Assembly (NCBI GenBank): GCA_963707555.1
Contig: CAVPQM010000004.1
Coordinates: forward strand, 186,001 to 250,000
Direction of reading: 5' to 3'
Length of the DNA stretch: 64,000 nt
Origin: JAFAFN01 sp963707555
GTDB taxonomy: Bacteria > Actinomycetota > Acidimicrobiia > Acidimicrobiales > Microtrichaceae
A program made the position numbers and the translations under genes. Below the pieces are notes generated by a model. The model saw nothing but the letters and a program-made list of their open reading frames with translations, did no database searches and had not been told where the DNA came from. Positions 8,682 through 17,336 of this stretch are shown piece after piece. The stretch's first letter is position 1. Every line of letters starts with the position of its first letter.

Positions 8682-8714
8682 CCGGGTGGGCCGTCGGATC
8701 GACGGCCCACCCGG
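8682..8714 (+). terminator. Strong hairpin between HtaA-like lipoprotein and hmuT-type gene
   Basis: A 14-bp perfect stem CCGGGTGGGCCGTC / GACGGCCCACCCGG with loop GGATC, 13 bases after the stop codon and 28 before the next start. There is no U-run. It may be a partial terminator or RNA-stabilising stem giving more lipoprotein than transporter. Confidence 0.6.
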
Positions 8715-8742
8715 ACATCCCCCGATCGAGGACCGACCGCCG

Positions 8743-9852
8743 ATGCCCACACCAGTCCGAACCGCTCGCCGTGCACTGCTGTGCGCGGCGCTCGCCGTCT
8801 CGCTCGCCGCGTGCGGTACCGGCACCGTCGACGACTCGGCGGGCGCTCGTGGCGGCGGGGCACCAGCGACCGGTGAGGGCGTCATCGGCGAGGACCACTG
8901 CACTCCCGCGACCGCCGAGTCCGAAGGATGGGTCGAGCCGCTCGACGGAGATGTCGACCCCGTGCTCCCCGTGACCGTCACCGACTTCACCGGTGAGCAG
9001 GTCGAGGTGACCGATACGTCCCGCCTGCTCGCCCTCGACACCTACGGCACGCTCGCCACCACCGTGTACGCCCTCGGGCTGGGCGACCTGCTCGTCGGCC
9101 GTGACGTCTCCACCGGCATCCCGGAGCTCGCCGAGCTGCCCGTCGTCACGCACAACGGGCACGAGCTGAGCGCCGAGGCGATCCTCGACCTGAACCCGAG
9201 CGTCGTGCTGACCGACTACAGCATCGGCCCGCTCGAGGTGCAGCTGCAGCTGAAGGACGCCGGCATCCCCGTCGTCACGCTGGACTCGACCCGCAACCGC
9301 GACGTCATCGGCGAGCAGATCGAGGCGGTCGCAGAGGTGCTCGGCGTGCCCGAGCGGGGTGCGCAGCTCGCCGAGCGGGTCGAGGCCGAGGTCGCCGAGG
9401 CCGAGGCGCAGGTCGCCTCGGTGCTGCCCGAGGATCCCGACGAGCGTGTCCGCATGGTGTTCCTCTACCTGCGTGGCACGGCGGGCGTCTACTACTGGTT
9501 CGGTGAGGGCTCGGGTGCCGATGACCTGATCGAGGCGCTCGGCGGCGTCGACGTCGCGAGCGAGGTCGGTCTCGAGGGCTCACGACCGATCAACGCCGAA
9601 GGGCTCGTGAAGTCCGAGCCCGAGCTCTACGTCATGATGAGCCACGGCCTCGACTCGGTGGGTGGCGTCGACGGCCTGCTCGAGGTGCCCGGCGTGGCCG
9701 ACACGACCGCTGGCATCAACGGCTGCGTCGTCGACATGACCGACTACGAGGTCCTGAGCTTCGGCCCGCAGTTCCCCCACACCCTGCGCGCCCTCGCGAC
9801 CGCGATCTACGGCAGCGACGGAACCGGCGGCGAGCACCGCACCGACCCGTGA
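8743..9852 (+). CDS. hmuT: HmuT-type heme/iron ABC transporter substrate-binding lipoprotein
   Basis: 369 aa with lipobox SLAAC near residue 24. It is a class III periplasmic-binding fold: first lobe VTDTSRLLALDTYGTLATTVYALGLGDLLVGRD, then NPSVVLTDYSIGPLEVQLQLKDAGIPVVTL and a long connecting helix, as in heme, siderophore and B12 binding proteins. Its place between HtaA-like proteins and a FecCD permease favours heme or an iron chelate. The stop overlaps the next GTG by 4 bases, indicating translational coupling. B12 or siderophore specificity cannot be excluded. Confidence 0.8.
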   Translation: MPTPVRTARRALLCAALAVSLAACGTGTVDDSAGARGGGAPATGEGVIGEDHCTPATAESEGWVEPLDGDVDPVLPVTVTDFTGEQVEVTDTSRLLALDTYGTLATTVYALGLGDLLVGRDVSTGIPELAELPVVTHNGHELSAEAILDLNPSVVLTDYSIGPLEVQLQLKDAGIPVVTLDSTRNRDVIGEQIEAVAEVLGVPERGAQLAERVEAEVAEAEAQVASVLPEDPDERVRMVFLYLRGTAGVYYWFGEGSGADDLIEALGGVDVASEVGLEGSRPINAEGLVKSEPELYVMMSHGLDSVGGVDGLLEVPGVADTTAGINGCVVDMTDYEVLSFGPQFPHTLRALATAIYGSDGTGGEHRTDP

Positions 9853-10994
9853 GCGCGCCGGCGATCGGTGACGAGCAGTCGGCGGCGACGGCTCCCGCGG
9901 GCCGGACACCCCGGGTGCTTCCCGACGCCGTCCGTTCGAGCTCGGCACTCCCTCCGGTGCACACCCGCAAGGCGACCATCCTGATCGTCGGGCTCGCGGT
10001 CGCTCTCGTCGTCATCGCGATCATCGCCGCCGGCAACGGGCAGCTGCACGTGCCGCCGGGCGAGGTGCTCGGGTCGATCCTGCACCGGCTCGGCATCGAC
10101 ATCGGTCCCATGCCCAGCCACCCGCGTGGCGAGGCCGCCCTGTGGAACGTGCGCTTCCCGCGCGTGGTCATGGCGATCGTCGTCGGCGCGGCGCTCGGTG
10201 GCGCCGGCGCCGTGCTGCAAGCGGTGTTCGGCAACCCGCTCGCCGAGCCATCGGTCATCGGCGTCTCGAGCGGCGCCGCGGTCGGCGCGTGCCTGGTCAT
10301 CGTCTTCGAGTGGGCGTTCATCGGCAGCTACACGATCCCGCTCGTCGCGTTCTTCACAGGGCTGGTCACGACGCTGCTGATCTACTCGCTGTCCAGATCG
10401 GGCGGTCGCACCGAGGTCGTCACGCTCGTGCTCATGGGCATCGCGGTCAACGCCGTGACGTCCGCGATCATCGCCTACACCGTCTTCCTCGGCGACACCC
10501 AGGCCCGCGAGCAGATCGTGTTCTGGCAGCTCGGCAGCTTCAACGGCGCCCGCTGGGACGCCGTCCGGGTCATCACGCCGCTCGTGGTCGTCGGGCTCAT
10601 CGGTGTGATGGTGCTGGCGAAGAAGTTCGACCTGCTCGCGCTCGGCGAGCGGGCCGCCCGCCACGTCGGCGTCAACGTCGAGCGTCTTCGGCTCGTGGCG
10701 ATCGTGCTCGTCGCGCTGCTCGTGGCCTCGGGCGTGGCGTTCGCCGGCATCATCGCCTTCGTCGGTCTGATCGTCCCGCACGTCGTCCGCATGATCATCG
10801 GGCCGGCGCACCGCACGCTCGTGCCCGCCAGCATCCTGGGCGGTGCGGTGGTCATGGTGCTCGCCGATCTGGTGGCCCGCAACGCGGTGGACTACGCGGA
10901 CCTGCCGATCGGCATGCTCACCGCGCTCGTCGGTGGGCCGTTCTTCTTCTGGCTGCTGCGCCGCGAGCGCTCGAACGCCGGCGGGTGGGGATGA
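9849..10994 (+). CDS. hmuU: HmuU-type FecCD family ABC permease
   Basis: 381 aa with about nine to ten hydrophobic segments. Typical FecCD blocks: VRFPRVVMAIVVGAALGGAGAVLQAVFGNPLAEPSVIGVSSGAAVGA and GIIAFVGLIVPHVVRMIIGPAHRTLVPASILGGA, the latter being the coupling region facing the ATPase. It imports heme, siderophore or B12 across the membrane (family knowledge). Translation is coupled at both ends: GTGA overlap with the binding-protein gene and ATGA overlap with the ATPase gene. Confidence 0.88.
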   Translation: MSAPAIGDEQSAATAPAGRTPRVLPDAVRSSSALPPVHTRKATILIVGLAVALVVIAIIAAGNGQLHVPPGEVLGSILHRLGIDIGPMPSHPRGEAALWNVRFPRVVMAIVVGAALGGAGAVLQAVFGNPLAEPSVIGVSSGAAVGACLVIVFEWAFIGSYTIPLVAFFTGLVTTLLIYSLSRSGGRTEVVTLVLMGIAVNAVTSAIIAYTVFLGDTQAREQIVFWQLGSFNGARWDAVRVITPLVVVGLIGVMVLAKKFDLLALGERAARHVGVNVERLRLVAIVLVALLVASGVAFAGIIAFVGLIVPHVVRMIIGPAHRTLVPASILGGAVVMVLADLVARNAVDYADLPIGMLTALVGGPFFFWLLRRERSNAGGWG

Positions 10995-11830
10995 GCCTCG
11001 CAGGGTTGGTCCGCCGCCCGGTCCGGGTTCCCGAACGGGTCGCTCCCGGCACGGTCGTCATGTCCGCCGAGGACGTCGCGCTCTCGTTCGGGCCGGTGAC
11101 CGTGCTCGACGGCGTCGACGTCGAGGTCCGCGCCGGCGAGGTGCTGGCCCTCGTCGGCCCCAACGGTGCCGGCAAGTCGACGTTGCTGGCGGTGCTCGCC
11201 GGCGACCTCGCCCCGACCCGCGGCTCGGTCACGATCGACGGGGCGCCGCTGTCGGAGTGGAGCACCGTCGAGCTCGCCATGCGCCGCGCGGTGCTGCTGC
11301 AGCAGGTCGGGCTGTCGTTCCCCTTCACCGTCGTGCAGTCGGTGCGCATGGGCCGGGCGCCGTGGTCCGGACTCGACGCCGAGGAGCTCGACGACGAGAT
11401 CGTCCTCGACGCCATGGTCGACACCGACGTGCTGCAGTTCGCGGAACGCATCTTCATGTCGCTGTCGGGTGGTGAGCGTGCCCGAGCTGCACTGGCCCGG
11501 GTGCTCGCCCAGCAGTCGCCGGTGCTGCTGCTCGACGAGCCGACCGCGGCGCTCGACATCCGTCACCAGGAGCAGGTGCTCGACCTGGCGCGCCGACAGG
11601 CGGAACGCGGCGACGCCGTGGTGGTCGTGCTGCACGACCTGGGTCTGGCCGCCGCGCACTCGGACCGGATCGTGGTGCTCTCACGTGGCCACGTCGCTGC
11701 GCAGGGACCGCCCGAGCTCGTGATGACCGAGGAGCTGCTCGGCGAGGTCTACGAGTGCGAGGTCGACATCGTCACCAACCCGCGCTCGGGTGAGCTGCTC
11801 GTCGTCCCGCGTCGCAACGTTCGCCGCTGA
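10991..11830 (+). CDS. hmuV: HmuV-type heme/iron ABC transporter ATPase
   Basis: 279 aa. Walker A GPNGAGKST, Q-loop in LLQQVGLSFPFTV, signature LSGGERARAALAR, Walker B VLLLDEPTAALD and switch His in VVVLHDLGLAAAHSD are all intact. LPFTV-type wording after the Q-loop and the RVLAQ text resemble HmuV/FecE ATPases. It starts within the stop codon of the permease gene and ends the operon; the next gene is 56 bases away with no clear terminator. Confidence 0.88.
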   Translation: MSLAGLVRRPVRVPERVAPGTVVMSAEDVALSFGPVTVLDGVDVEVRAGEVLALVGPNGAGKSTLLAVLAGDLAPTRGSVTIDGAPLSEWSTVELAMRRAVLLQQVGLSFPFTVVQSVRMGRAPWSGLDAEELDDEIVLDAMVDTDVLQFAERIFMSLSGGERARAALARVLAQQSPVLLLDEPTAALDIRHQEQVLDLARRQAERGDAVVVVLHDLGLAAAHSDRIVVLSRGHVAAQGPPELVMTEELLGEVYECEVDIVTNPRSGELLVVPRRNVRR

Positions 11831-11886
11831 GCCCGCCGAGAGCTGGGGCTGACGTCGGACGTGCCACGGTCGACCATCATGTGCCG

Positions 11887-12258
11887 ATGCAACTCATCGA
11901 TGTCGGCGTGGTCCTGGTCGTCGGGTACTTCATGGCCACCGGCGCGCTGTTCCTGATCCGACCCGAGGCCGTCGCGATGTACGACCTGCGACCACTCGGC
12001 GCAGCGGGACGCACCGAGGTGCGCTGCTACTACGGCGCACTCGCCCTCGGACTCGGCGGGTTCGTGGCCTACCTGGGACTGAACGACCTGGGTCGAGAGG
12101 CGCTCGTCGGCGTGCTGATGATCGCTGCCGCGATCCTCGTGGTGCGCGTCATCGGCGCGTTCGTCGACGGCGGGTGGGGGGAGCGCTACACCCGCAACGC
12201 GGTGCCGGTCGAGGTCGGCTTCGTCGTGGCGCTCGCAGGCGTGCTGCTCGTCGGTTGA
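11887..12258 (+). CDS. Small DUF4345-like membrane protein
   Basis: 123 aa (125 if GTG at 11881 is used). Four hydrophobic segments: VGVVLVVGYFMATGALFL, a segment around YYGALALGLGGFVAYL, VLMIAAAILVVRVIGAF and VEVGFVVALAGVLLV, separated by short charged loops. The layout YYGALALGLG...R.IGAFVDG matches DUF4345-like four-helix proteins of unknown function. It could be co-transcribed with hmuV but nothing ties it to iron. Confidence 0.65.
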   Translation: MQLIDVGVVLVVGYFMATGALFLIRPEAVAMYDLRPLGAAGRTEVRCYYGALALGLGGFVAYLGLNDLGREALVGVLMIAAAILVVRVIGAFVDGGWGERYTRNAVPVEVGFVVALAGVLLVG

Positions 12259-12369
12259 GGGGCGAAGGGTTCCTTGGCGCGCGCAACGGTGGACTGCTGT
12301 AGGTTCACCCGGCTCGCCATCCCGCGAGCGCACGACGTTCCGATTCAGGGAGAGGGCTCGATCGAGCAG

Positions 12370-12388
12370 GGTGCGCAGCATGCGCACC
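12370..12388 (+). other. Hairpin in the leader of the SHOCT-like membrane protein gene
   Basis: Perfect inverted repeat GGTGCGCA-GCA-TGCGCACC in the 186-base gap before the gene at 12445. It could be a leader stem or operator; no other recognisable motif is seen in this gap. Confidence 0.35.
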
Positions 12389-12444
12389 GTTCCTGGGGGC
12401 GGCTGCATCGATCGCCTTCGGGCACCTAGAGAATGGACAGCGCA

Positions 12445-12834
12445 ATGCTCGCCTACGACTACCCCCTGCTGGGGGCCTTCCTCAGCGTTCTGTACTTCTT
12501 CCTGTTCTTCATGTGGATCTGGATCGCCATCACGGTCTTCATCGACATCTTCCGCAGCCACGACATGAACGGCTGGGTCAAGGCGCTGTGGCTCCTGTTC
12601 GTGATCGTCCTACCGTTCCTCGGTGTGTTCATCTACCTGATCGCACGCGGCGGCAAGATGGCCGAGCATCGCCAGAAGGACATGGAAGCGGCGCAGGCTT
12701 CGTTCAGCCAGGCGGTCAAGGAGGCCGCGCCCGTCGACGTCGCCGGCCAGCTCGAGAAGCTCGCCTCGCTGCGTGACCAGGGCGTGATCACCCCGGAGGA
12801 GTTCGCCGAGCAGAAGGCGAAGCTCCTGGCCTGA
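12445..12834 (+). CDS. Two-helix membrane protein with PLDc_N-like N-terminus and SHOCT-like C-terminal motif
   Basis: 129 aa from the ATG at 12445, chosen because the paralogue at 40780 aligns from that Met (MLAYDYPLLGAF vs MFAYEYPLMGAF); ATG at 12433 is the alternative. Two membrane helices (about 10-35 and 45-65) flank a conserved VFIDIFRSHD loop, like the phospholipase-D N-terminal transmembrane module. A soluble part ends LEKLASLRDQGVITPEEFAEQKAKLL, a SHOCT motif (short C-terminal oligomerisation-type domain). Function unknown. Confidence 0.75.
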   Translation: MLAYDYPLLGAFLSVLYFFLFFMWIWIAITVFIDIFRSHDMNGWVKALWLLFVIVLPFLGVFIYLIARGGKMAEHRQKDMEAAQASFSQAVKEAAPVDVAGQLEKLASLRDQGVITPEEFAEQKAKLLA

Positions 12835-12852
12835 CGGCTCACCGAGTGCTCA

Positions 12853-12882
12853 GCCGCGCTCCGTCATCGTGCGGAGCGCGGC
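12853..12882. terminator. Bidirectional hairpin between convergent SHOCT-like gene and folA
   Basis: 11-bp perfect stem GCCGCGCTCCG / CGGAGCGCGGC with an 8-base loop, sitting between two convergent stop codons (12834 and 12897). There is no T-run, as is common in very GC-rich genomes. Confidence 0.65.
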
Positions 12883-12896
12883 GATGAGCACGTCGG

Positions 12897-13367
12897 TCAC
12901 ACCCGCTCGAGCGTCACGTAGGTGACCGACGAGTCGTCGCCCGCTCGGCTGGCGACCTCGACGAAGTCCCCCTCGGGCACCCGGAAGAACGTGTCGGCGT
13001 CGGGGACGTCTCGATCGATCCGGGTCAGCTCGATGCGATCGACCCGGTCGAGCAGCGCGTCGTAGATCGTCGCTCCACCGATGATCGACGGATCGGCGTC
13101 CTCTGCCAGGGCGAGCTCGAGCGCGGATGCCGGATCGGGCGACCGGACGACGGTGCCGGGCAGGTCCAGCTCGCGGGAGCTGACGACCACCATGCGTCGG
13201 CCGGGCAGCGGTCGTCCGATCGACTCCCAGGTCCGACGTCCCATCACCAGGGTGTGCCCCATGGTGACGCGGCGGAAGTGTGCAAGATCCTCGGGCAGGT
13301 GCCATGGCAGCTCGCCGTCACGGCCGATGGCGCCGTCACGAGCGGTCGCCACCACGATCGTGGTCAT
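12897..13367 (-). CDS. folA: Dihydrofolate reductase
   Basis: 156 aa, normal for bacterial DHFR. TTIVVATARDGAIGRDGELPWHLPEDLAHFRRVTMGHTLVMGRRTWESIGRPLPGR shows the IG..G.LPW..P.D...F...T.G...VMGR.T..S.GRPLPGR signature, including the catalytic acid in the PED loop; IIGGATIYDALLDRVDRIELTRID supplies the NADPH-binding GG. It reduces dihydrofolate made by ThyA, whose gene ends 4 bases upstream, giving the classic thyA-folA operon. Confidence 0.93.
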   Translation of the reverse strand: MTTIVVATARDGAIGRDGELPWHLPEDLAHFRRVTMGHTLVMGRRTWESIGRPLPGRRMVVVSSRELDLPGTVVRSPDPASALELALAEDADPSIIGGATIYDALLDRVDRIELTRIDRDVPDADTFFRVPEGDFVEVASRAGDDSSVTYVTLERV

Positions 13368-13371
13368 CGCC

Positions 13372-14218
13372 TCAGACCGCGACCGGCGCGGGGATCGCCG
13401 GTGCGGGGTCGTAGCCCTCGATCGAGATGTGCTCGAGTCGGAACTCGTCGAGCTCGGTGACCGACGGGTCGAGCACCAGCCGCGGCAGCGGTCGTGGCGC
13501 GCGGGAGAGCTGCTCGGTCGCCTGCTCGTGGTGGTTCGAGTACAGGTGCGCATCGCCGATCGTGTGCACGAAGGTCCCCGGCCGCAACCGCGTGACGTGG
13601 GCGATCATGTGGGTCAGCAGCGCGTACGACGCGATGTTGAACGGCACACCGAGGAAGATGTCCGCCGAGCGCTGGTACAGCTGGCACGACAGGCGGCCGT
13701 CGCCGGAGACGTGGAACTGGAACAGCGTGTGGCACGGCGGCAGGGTGACCTGCTCGGCCTCGGCGGGGTTCCAGCCCGACACGATCAGACGCCGCGAGTC
13801 CGGGTTGGTCCGGATCTGCTCGACGACGTGGGCGAGCTGGTCGACACCGTCGGCGGCGAAGGTCCCGTCGGGCTGCTCGGTGGCGCCGAAGTTCCGCCAC
13901 TGGTGGCCGTAGACCGGGCCGAGCTCGCCGGCGGCGCGGCCGAAGCGGGCGGTCTGCTCCTCGGTCGCCCACTCGTCCCAGATCGACACGCCGCGCTCGT
14001 TGAGCCAGTCGTTGTCGGTGCGGCCCGGCCAGGAACCAGAGCAGCTCCACGATCACCGACCGTGTGTGCACCTTCTTCGTGGTGACCAGCGGGAAGCCGT
14101 CGGCGAGGTCGTAGCGGCTCTGCCAGCCGAACACCGAACGGGTGCCGACGCCGGTGCGGTCGGTGCGGTCCTCGCCCTCGCGCATCACCGTGTCGAGCAG
14201 CTCGAGGTACTGACGCAT
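13372..14218 (-). CDS. thyA: Thymidylate synthase ThyA (frameshifted as given)
   Basis: About 281 aa once one extra base is removed from the C run at 14024-14026, which restores LLWFLAGRTDNDWLNERGVSIWDEWA. The upstream piece starts MRQYLELLDTVMREGEDRTDRTGVGT, the ThyA N-terminus; the downstream piece holds LPPCHTLFQFHV with the nucleophilic Cys and FNIASYALLTHMIA. It converts dUMP and methylene-THF to dTMP and DHF. Because it pairs with folA and is well preserved on both sides, the shift is probably a sequencing error. TACGAT lies 6 bases before the ATG (leaderless pattern). Confidence 0.9.
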
Positions 14219-14275
14219 GCCGCGATCGTAGGACTGCAGCCGCTCGGGGGCAGAGTCAGCCGGTCGAGGGAAGAG

Positions 14276-15856
14276 TCAGCCGATCAGCACGCCCGGGTTC
14301 AGGATGCCGGCGGGATCCAGTGCCGACTTCGCGGCGCCGAACGCCGCGGCGAAGGGATCGGGGCGCTGCCGGTCGTACCCCGGTCGGTGGTCCCGACCGA
14401 CCGCGTGGTGGTGGGTGACCGTCGCTCGGTGCTCGACGAGCAGCTCCATCGCCGCGGCCTTGAGCTCGTCCCACATCGCCAGCTCGTCGCCGGGACGTCC
14501 CGCAGCGATCACCGTGAAGTAGGGCGCTGCGCCGTCGGGGTAGACGTGGGTGCACCGGCAGTTCACCAGGCCCTCGGCGCCCGTGATGCGTCGCACGGCG
14601 TCGCGCATCGAGGCGAGCACGTCGTGGTACATCGGGCCGACCCGGTCCCACGTGGTCGCGGTCTCGAAGGTCTCGACGATCCCGCCCATCCGGGCGAGCC
14701 CGTCGCGCTGGTAGGGCATCTGCAGGAACGACGAGCGCCAGGTGTCGGCCGCGTCGTCGCGGGTGTCGGCGGCTGCCGGATCCTGGTCGGCGACCCTCCC
14801 ACCGTGATCTCTGGCGAGCTCGACGAGCAGCGCCATGTCGTGGTCGACCGGGGCGTGGGCGGACTCGACCCCGAGCACGAGCACGCTGGTGGTGCCGTCG
14901 CCGATGCCCGACATGGCGGCTTCGCCCGGGTCGAGCAGCCGGCAGTTCGCCGGGTGCAGACCTGACTGCGCGATCACGCGGGTCGCTCGGAGCGCGTCGT
15001 CGAAGGTGGCGAAGGTGGCCGACGTGGAGCGCTTGAACCCCGGGCGCTCCTGGAGGCGCATCCACGCCTCGGTGATGACCCCGAGCGTGCCCTCGGAGCC
15101 CAGGAACAGCCGGTCCGGTGAGGGTCCCGCTCCCGAGCCGGGCAGCCGCCACGACTCGCTGATGCCGATCGGCGTCACGACCCGCATCGACTCGACGAAG
15201 TCGTCGATGTGGGTGTGCAGCGTGGCGTAGTGCCCTCCCGCCCGGGTGGCGAGCCAGCCGCCGAGCGTCGAGAACTCGAAGCTCTGGGGGAAGTGCCGCA
15301 GCGTGTAGCCCTCGGGTCGCAGCTGGTCCTCGAGGGCGGGTCCCAGGGCCCCGGCCTGGATGCGCGCCGCCCGGCTCGTCCGGTCGACCTCGAGCACCCG
15401 GTCCATGCCGGTGACGTCGAGCGACACGACCCCGCGGTGGTCGTCGCCGCGGTACTCGACACCGCCGACGACCGAGCTGCCCCCGCCGTAGGGAACCACC
15501 GCGACGTCGTGGTCCGATGCCCAGTCGAGCACCGCGACCACGTCGGCCTCGGTGCGCGCCCGGGCGACCAGATCGGGCGCGGCGGACAGGTCACCGGCCA
15601 GGGACCGCACGACGTCTCGATAGGCCTTGCCGTAGGTGTGGCCCGCTCGCTGGGCCCGGTCGTCGGTGAGCACCTCTGCCAGGACCCCGGGGGCATCGAT
15701 GCGGGGCTGCGGCAGGGCGACGTCGGCGAGCGACGGGACCGGCACGGGGTGGTCGCGCAGGCCCGGGATCATCGCGCCGAAGGCCTCGCAACGCGCGTCG
15801 GAGTAGGCCCGGTCGGCCCAGCCCCATCCCCACCACGATCGGGTCCTGTCGGTCAC
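14276..15856 (-). CDS. FAD-binding oxidase of the alkyldihydroxyacetonephosphate synthase family
   Basis: 526 aa. PCMH-type FAD domain (about 100-290): VVPYGGGSSVVGGVEYRG, TLRHFPQSFEFSTLGGWLATRAGGHYATLHTHIDDFV and LFLGSEGTLGVITEAWMRL. C-terminal half: LHPANCRLLDPGEA and THHHAVGRDHRPGY, the His-rich loop characteristic of alkyl-DHAP synthase and its mycobacterial AgpS-like relatives; it ends DPAGILNPGVLIG. Likely makes or breaks an ether/lipid intermediate, or oxidises a hydroxy acid. GTG start overlaps the LigD-like stop by 4 bases, so the two are translationally coupled although functionally unrelated. Confidence 0.8.
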   Translation of the reverse strand: MTDRTRSWWGWGWADRAYSDARCEAFGAMIPGLRDHPVPVPSLADVALPQPRIDAPGVLAEVLTDDRAQRAGHTYGKAYRDVVRSLAGDLSAAPDLVARARTEADVVAVLDWASDHDVAVVPYGGGSSVVGGVEYRGDDHRGVVSLDVTGMDRVLEVDRTSRAARIQAGALGPALEDQLRPEGYTLRHFPQSFEFSTLGGWLATRAGGHYATLHTHIDDFVESMRVVTPIGISESWRLPGSGAGPSPDRLFLGSEGTLGVITEAWMRLQERPGFKRSTSATFATFDDALRATRVIAQSGLHPANCRLLDPGEAAMSGIGDGTTSVLVLGVESAHAPVDHDMALLVELARDHGGRVADQDPAAADTRDDAADTWRSSFLQMPYQRDGLARMGGIVETFETATTWDRVGPMYHDVLASMRDAVRRITGAEGLVNCRCTHVYPDGAAPYFTVIAAGRPGDELAMWDELKAAAMELLVEHRATVTHHHAVGRDHRPGYDRQRPDPFAAAFGAAKSALDPAGILNPGVLIG

Positions 15857-16875
15857 GTCGAATCCTGCTCCGGCTTCTTGGCCCTGCTCGGCGCGACCCT
15901 CGGCGGTTCCAGGGGCTGCTTCGGGTAGACGGGTGGCCATGGGGCATCCATGAGCCCGTCGTCGAGGTCGCGGCGGAACCAGTCCAGCAGCACGTCGATC
16001 GACTGGGGTTCGTCGTCGAGCCCGGCCCACGGGTCGCCGTCGCGTTCGTAGCGGACGGGCACCGTCGAGATGGTCAGCTCGTCGGGCACGATCTCGTCGA
16101 GCGCCTCCCACGTCAGTGGGGTGGAGACCTGTGCCCCGACGCGGGGCCGCGCCGACCACGCGCCGAACACCGTCTTGTGCGGTGCGTTCTGGTTGTAGTC
16201 GACGAAGACGCGGGTGCCACGTTCCTCCTTCCACCACGCTGCGGTCAGCTGCTGCGGGTGGCGACGTTCCAACTCGCGGGCGAGCGCGACCGCGGCGGCG
16301 CGCACCTCGGTCGCGTCCCAGCGCCGCTCGAGGCGCGCGTAGACGTGCAGCCCGCGCGATCCCGACGTCTTCGGGGCGGCGACGATCCCGAGCTCGTCGA
16401 GCAGCGCTTTCACCGCGACCGCTGCGGCTCGGATGTCGTCGAAGTCCTGACCGGGCTGCGGGTCGAGGTCGATGCGCAGCTCGTCGACGATGTCCGGGGT
16501 GCCGGACCGGTACGGCCACACGTGGAACCCCAGGCAGCCCATGTTGACCGCCCACACGACGTGGGCCAGGTCGACCACCACCAGCGCGTTCGAGGTGGTG
16601 CCGTTCGGCGTCTCGACGGTCGTGGTGGTCAGCCACTCCGGCGCGCCCTTCGGCACCCGCTTCTGGAAGAACGACTTCTTGCCCGCGCCGTCGGGGTAGC
16701 GCTCGAGCAGCACCGGTCGACCGCCCATGGCGCGCAGCAGCGGCACCTCGACGGAGCGGTAGTACTCGACCAGGTCGGCCTTGGTCTGCCCGGTGGCCGG
16801 GAAGAACACCTTGTCCGGGCTCGTGACCCGCACGTCGTGCCCGTCGAGCTCGAGGACGACGGCGTCGCCGCTCAC
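15853..16875 (-). CDS. LigD-type polymerase/primase (PolDom) protein
   Basis: 340 aa stand-alone polymerase domain of the NHEJ LigD family. It opens VTSPDKVFFPATGQTKADLVEYYRSVE; ELRIDLDPQPG carries the catalytic Asp pair, GSRGLHVYARL the substrate-binding block and VFVDYNQNAPHKTVFGAWSARPR the C-terminal signature. It adds NTPs/dNTPs at break ends with Ku and a ligase (family knowledge); neither is in the window. It starts 4 bases inside the preceding small Cys-rich gene and overlaps the flavoprotein gene after it. Confidence 0.9.
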   Translation of the reverse strand: MSGDAVVLELDGHDVRVTSPDKVFFPATGQTKADLVEYYRSVEVPLLRAMGGRPVLLERYPDGAGKKSFFQKRVPKGAPEWLTTTTVETPNGTTSNALVVVDLAHVVWAVNMGCLGFHVWPYRSGTPDIVDELRIDLDPQPGQDFDDIRAAAVAVKALLDELGIVAAPKTSGSRGLHVYARLERRWDATEVRAAAVALARELERRHPQQLTAAWWKEERGTRVFVDYNQNAPHKTVFGAWSARPRVGAQVSTPLTWEALDEIVPDELTISTVPVRYERDGDPWAGLDDEPQSIDVLLDWFRRDLDDGLMDAPWPPVYPKQPLEPPRVAPSRAKKPEQDST

Positions 16876-17201
16876 CGAAGGGGTCGACCTGCGAGCGCCC
16901 GGAGCACCTTCGCGTCCAGGCGGCCGGCCGACGGTCCGTAGCCCGTGGTGTAGACGCCCTTGCAGCCGCAGGGGCAGGTGATGCCCAACAGGATGGACTC
17001 GTCGTCGGGGTTCGAGGCGCCCTCGAACCGGATCGTGTGGTCGATCTGCATCGACGCCGGGTCGAGTGGGTCGTGGCAGCTCCCGCAGGCGAGCATCCCG
17101 CCGTCGAGGGCCGAGAAGTCCGAGGTGTAGCCCAGCGCTCGGAGGCTGGCCATGGCTCCGACGAGCGTGTCGGACGCTGACGGGTCTGGCAGATCGGTCA
17201 T
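16872..17201 (-). CDS. Small Cys-rich, probably zinc-binding protein upstream of LigD-type polymerase
   Basis: 109 aa. A central CGSCHDPLDP knuckle, a QIDHTIRFEG segment and a CPCGCKG cluster give five cysteines plus His residues, suggesting a zinc ribbon. I do not recognise the family. It is the first gene of a tightly overlapping operon with the LigD-type polymerase, so a DNA-repair link is possible but only inferred. TAGCGT lies 6 bases before the ATG and no ribosome site is seen. Confidence 0.6.
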   Translation of the reverse strand: MTDLPDPSASDTLVGAMASLRALGYTSDFSALDGGMLACGSCHDPLDPASMQIDHTIRFEGASNPDDESILLGITCPCGCKGVYTTGYGPSAGRLDAKVLRALAGRPLR

Positions 17202-17336
17202 GCGGTGACGCTAATCCGGCCGTTGAGGAAAATCTGCGCCCGGCGCTTGAAGTGTCGTTGTGTCGGGTACAGGGCCGCTCGGGTGACGGGGGTCACCGGC
17301 GCCGGGGGACTGGTGGCGAAGCAACGGAGGAACGAG

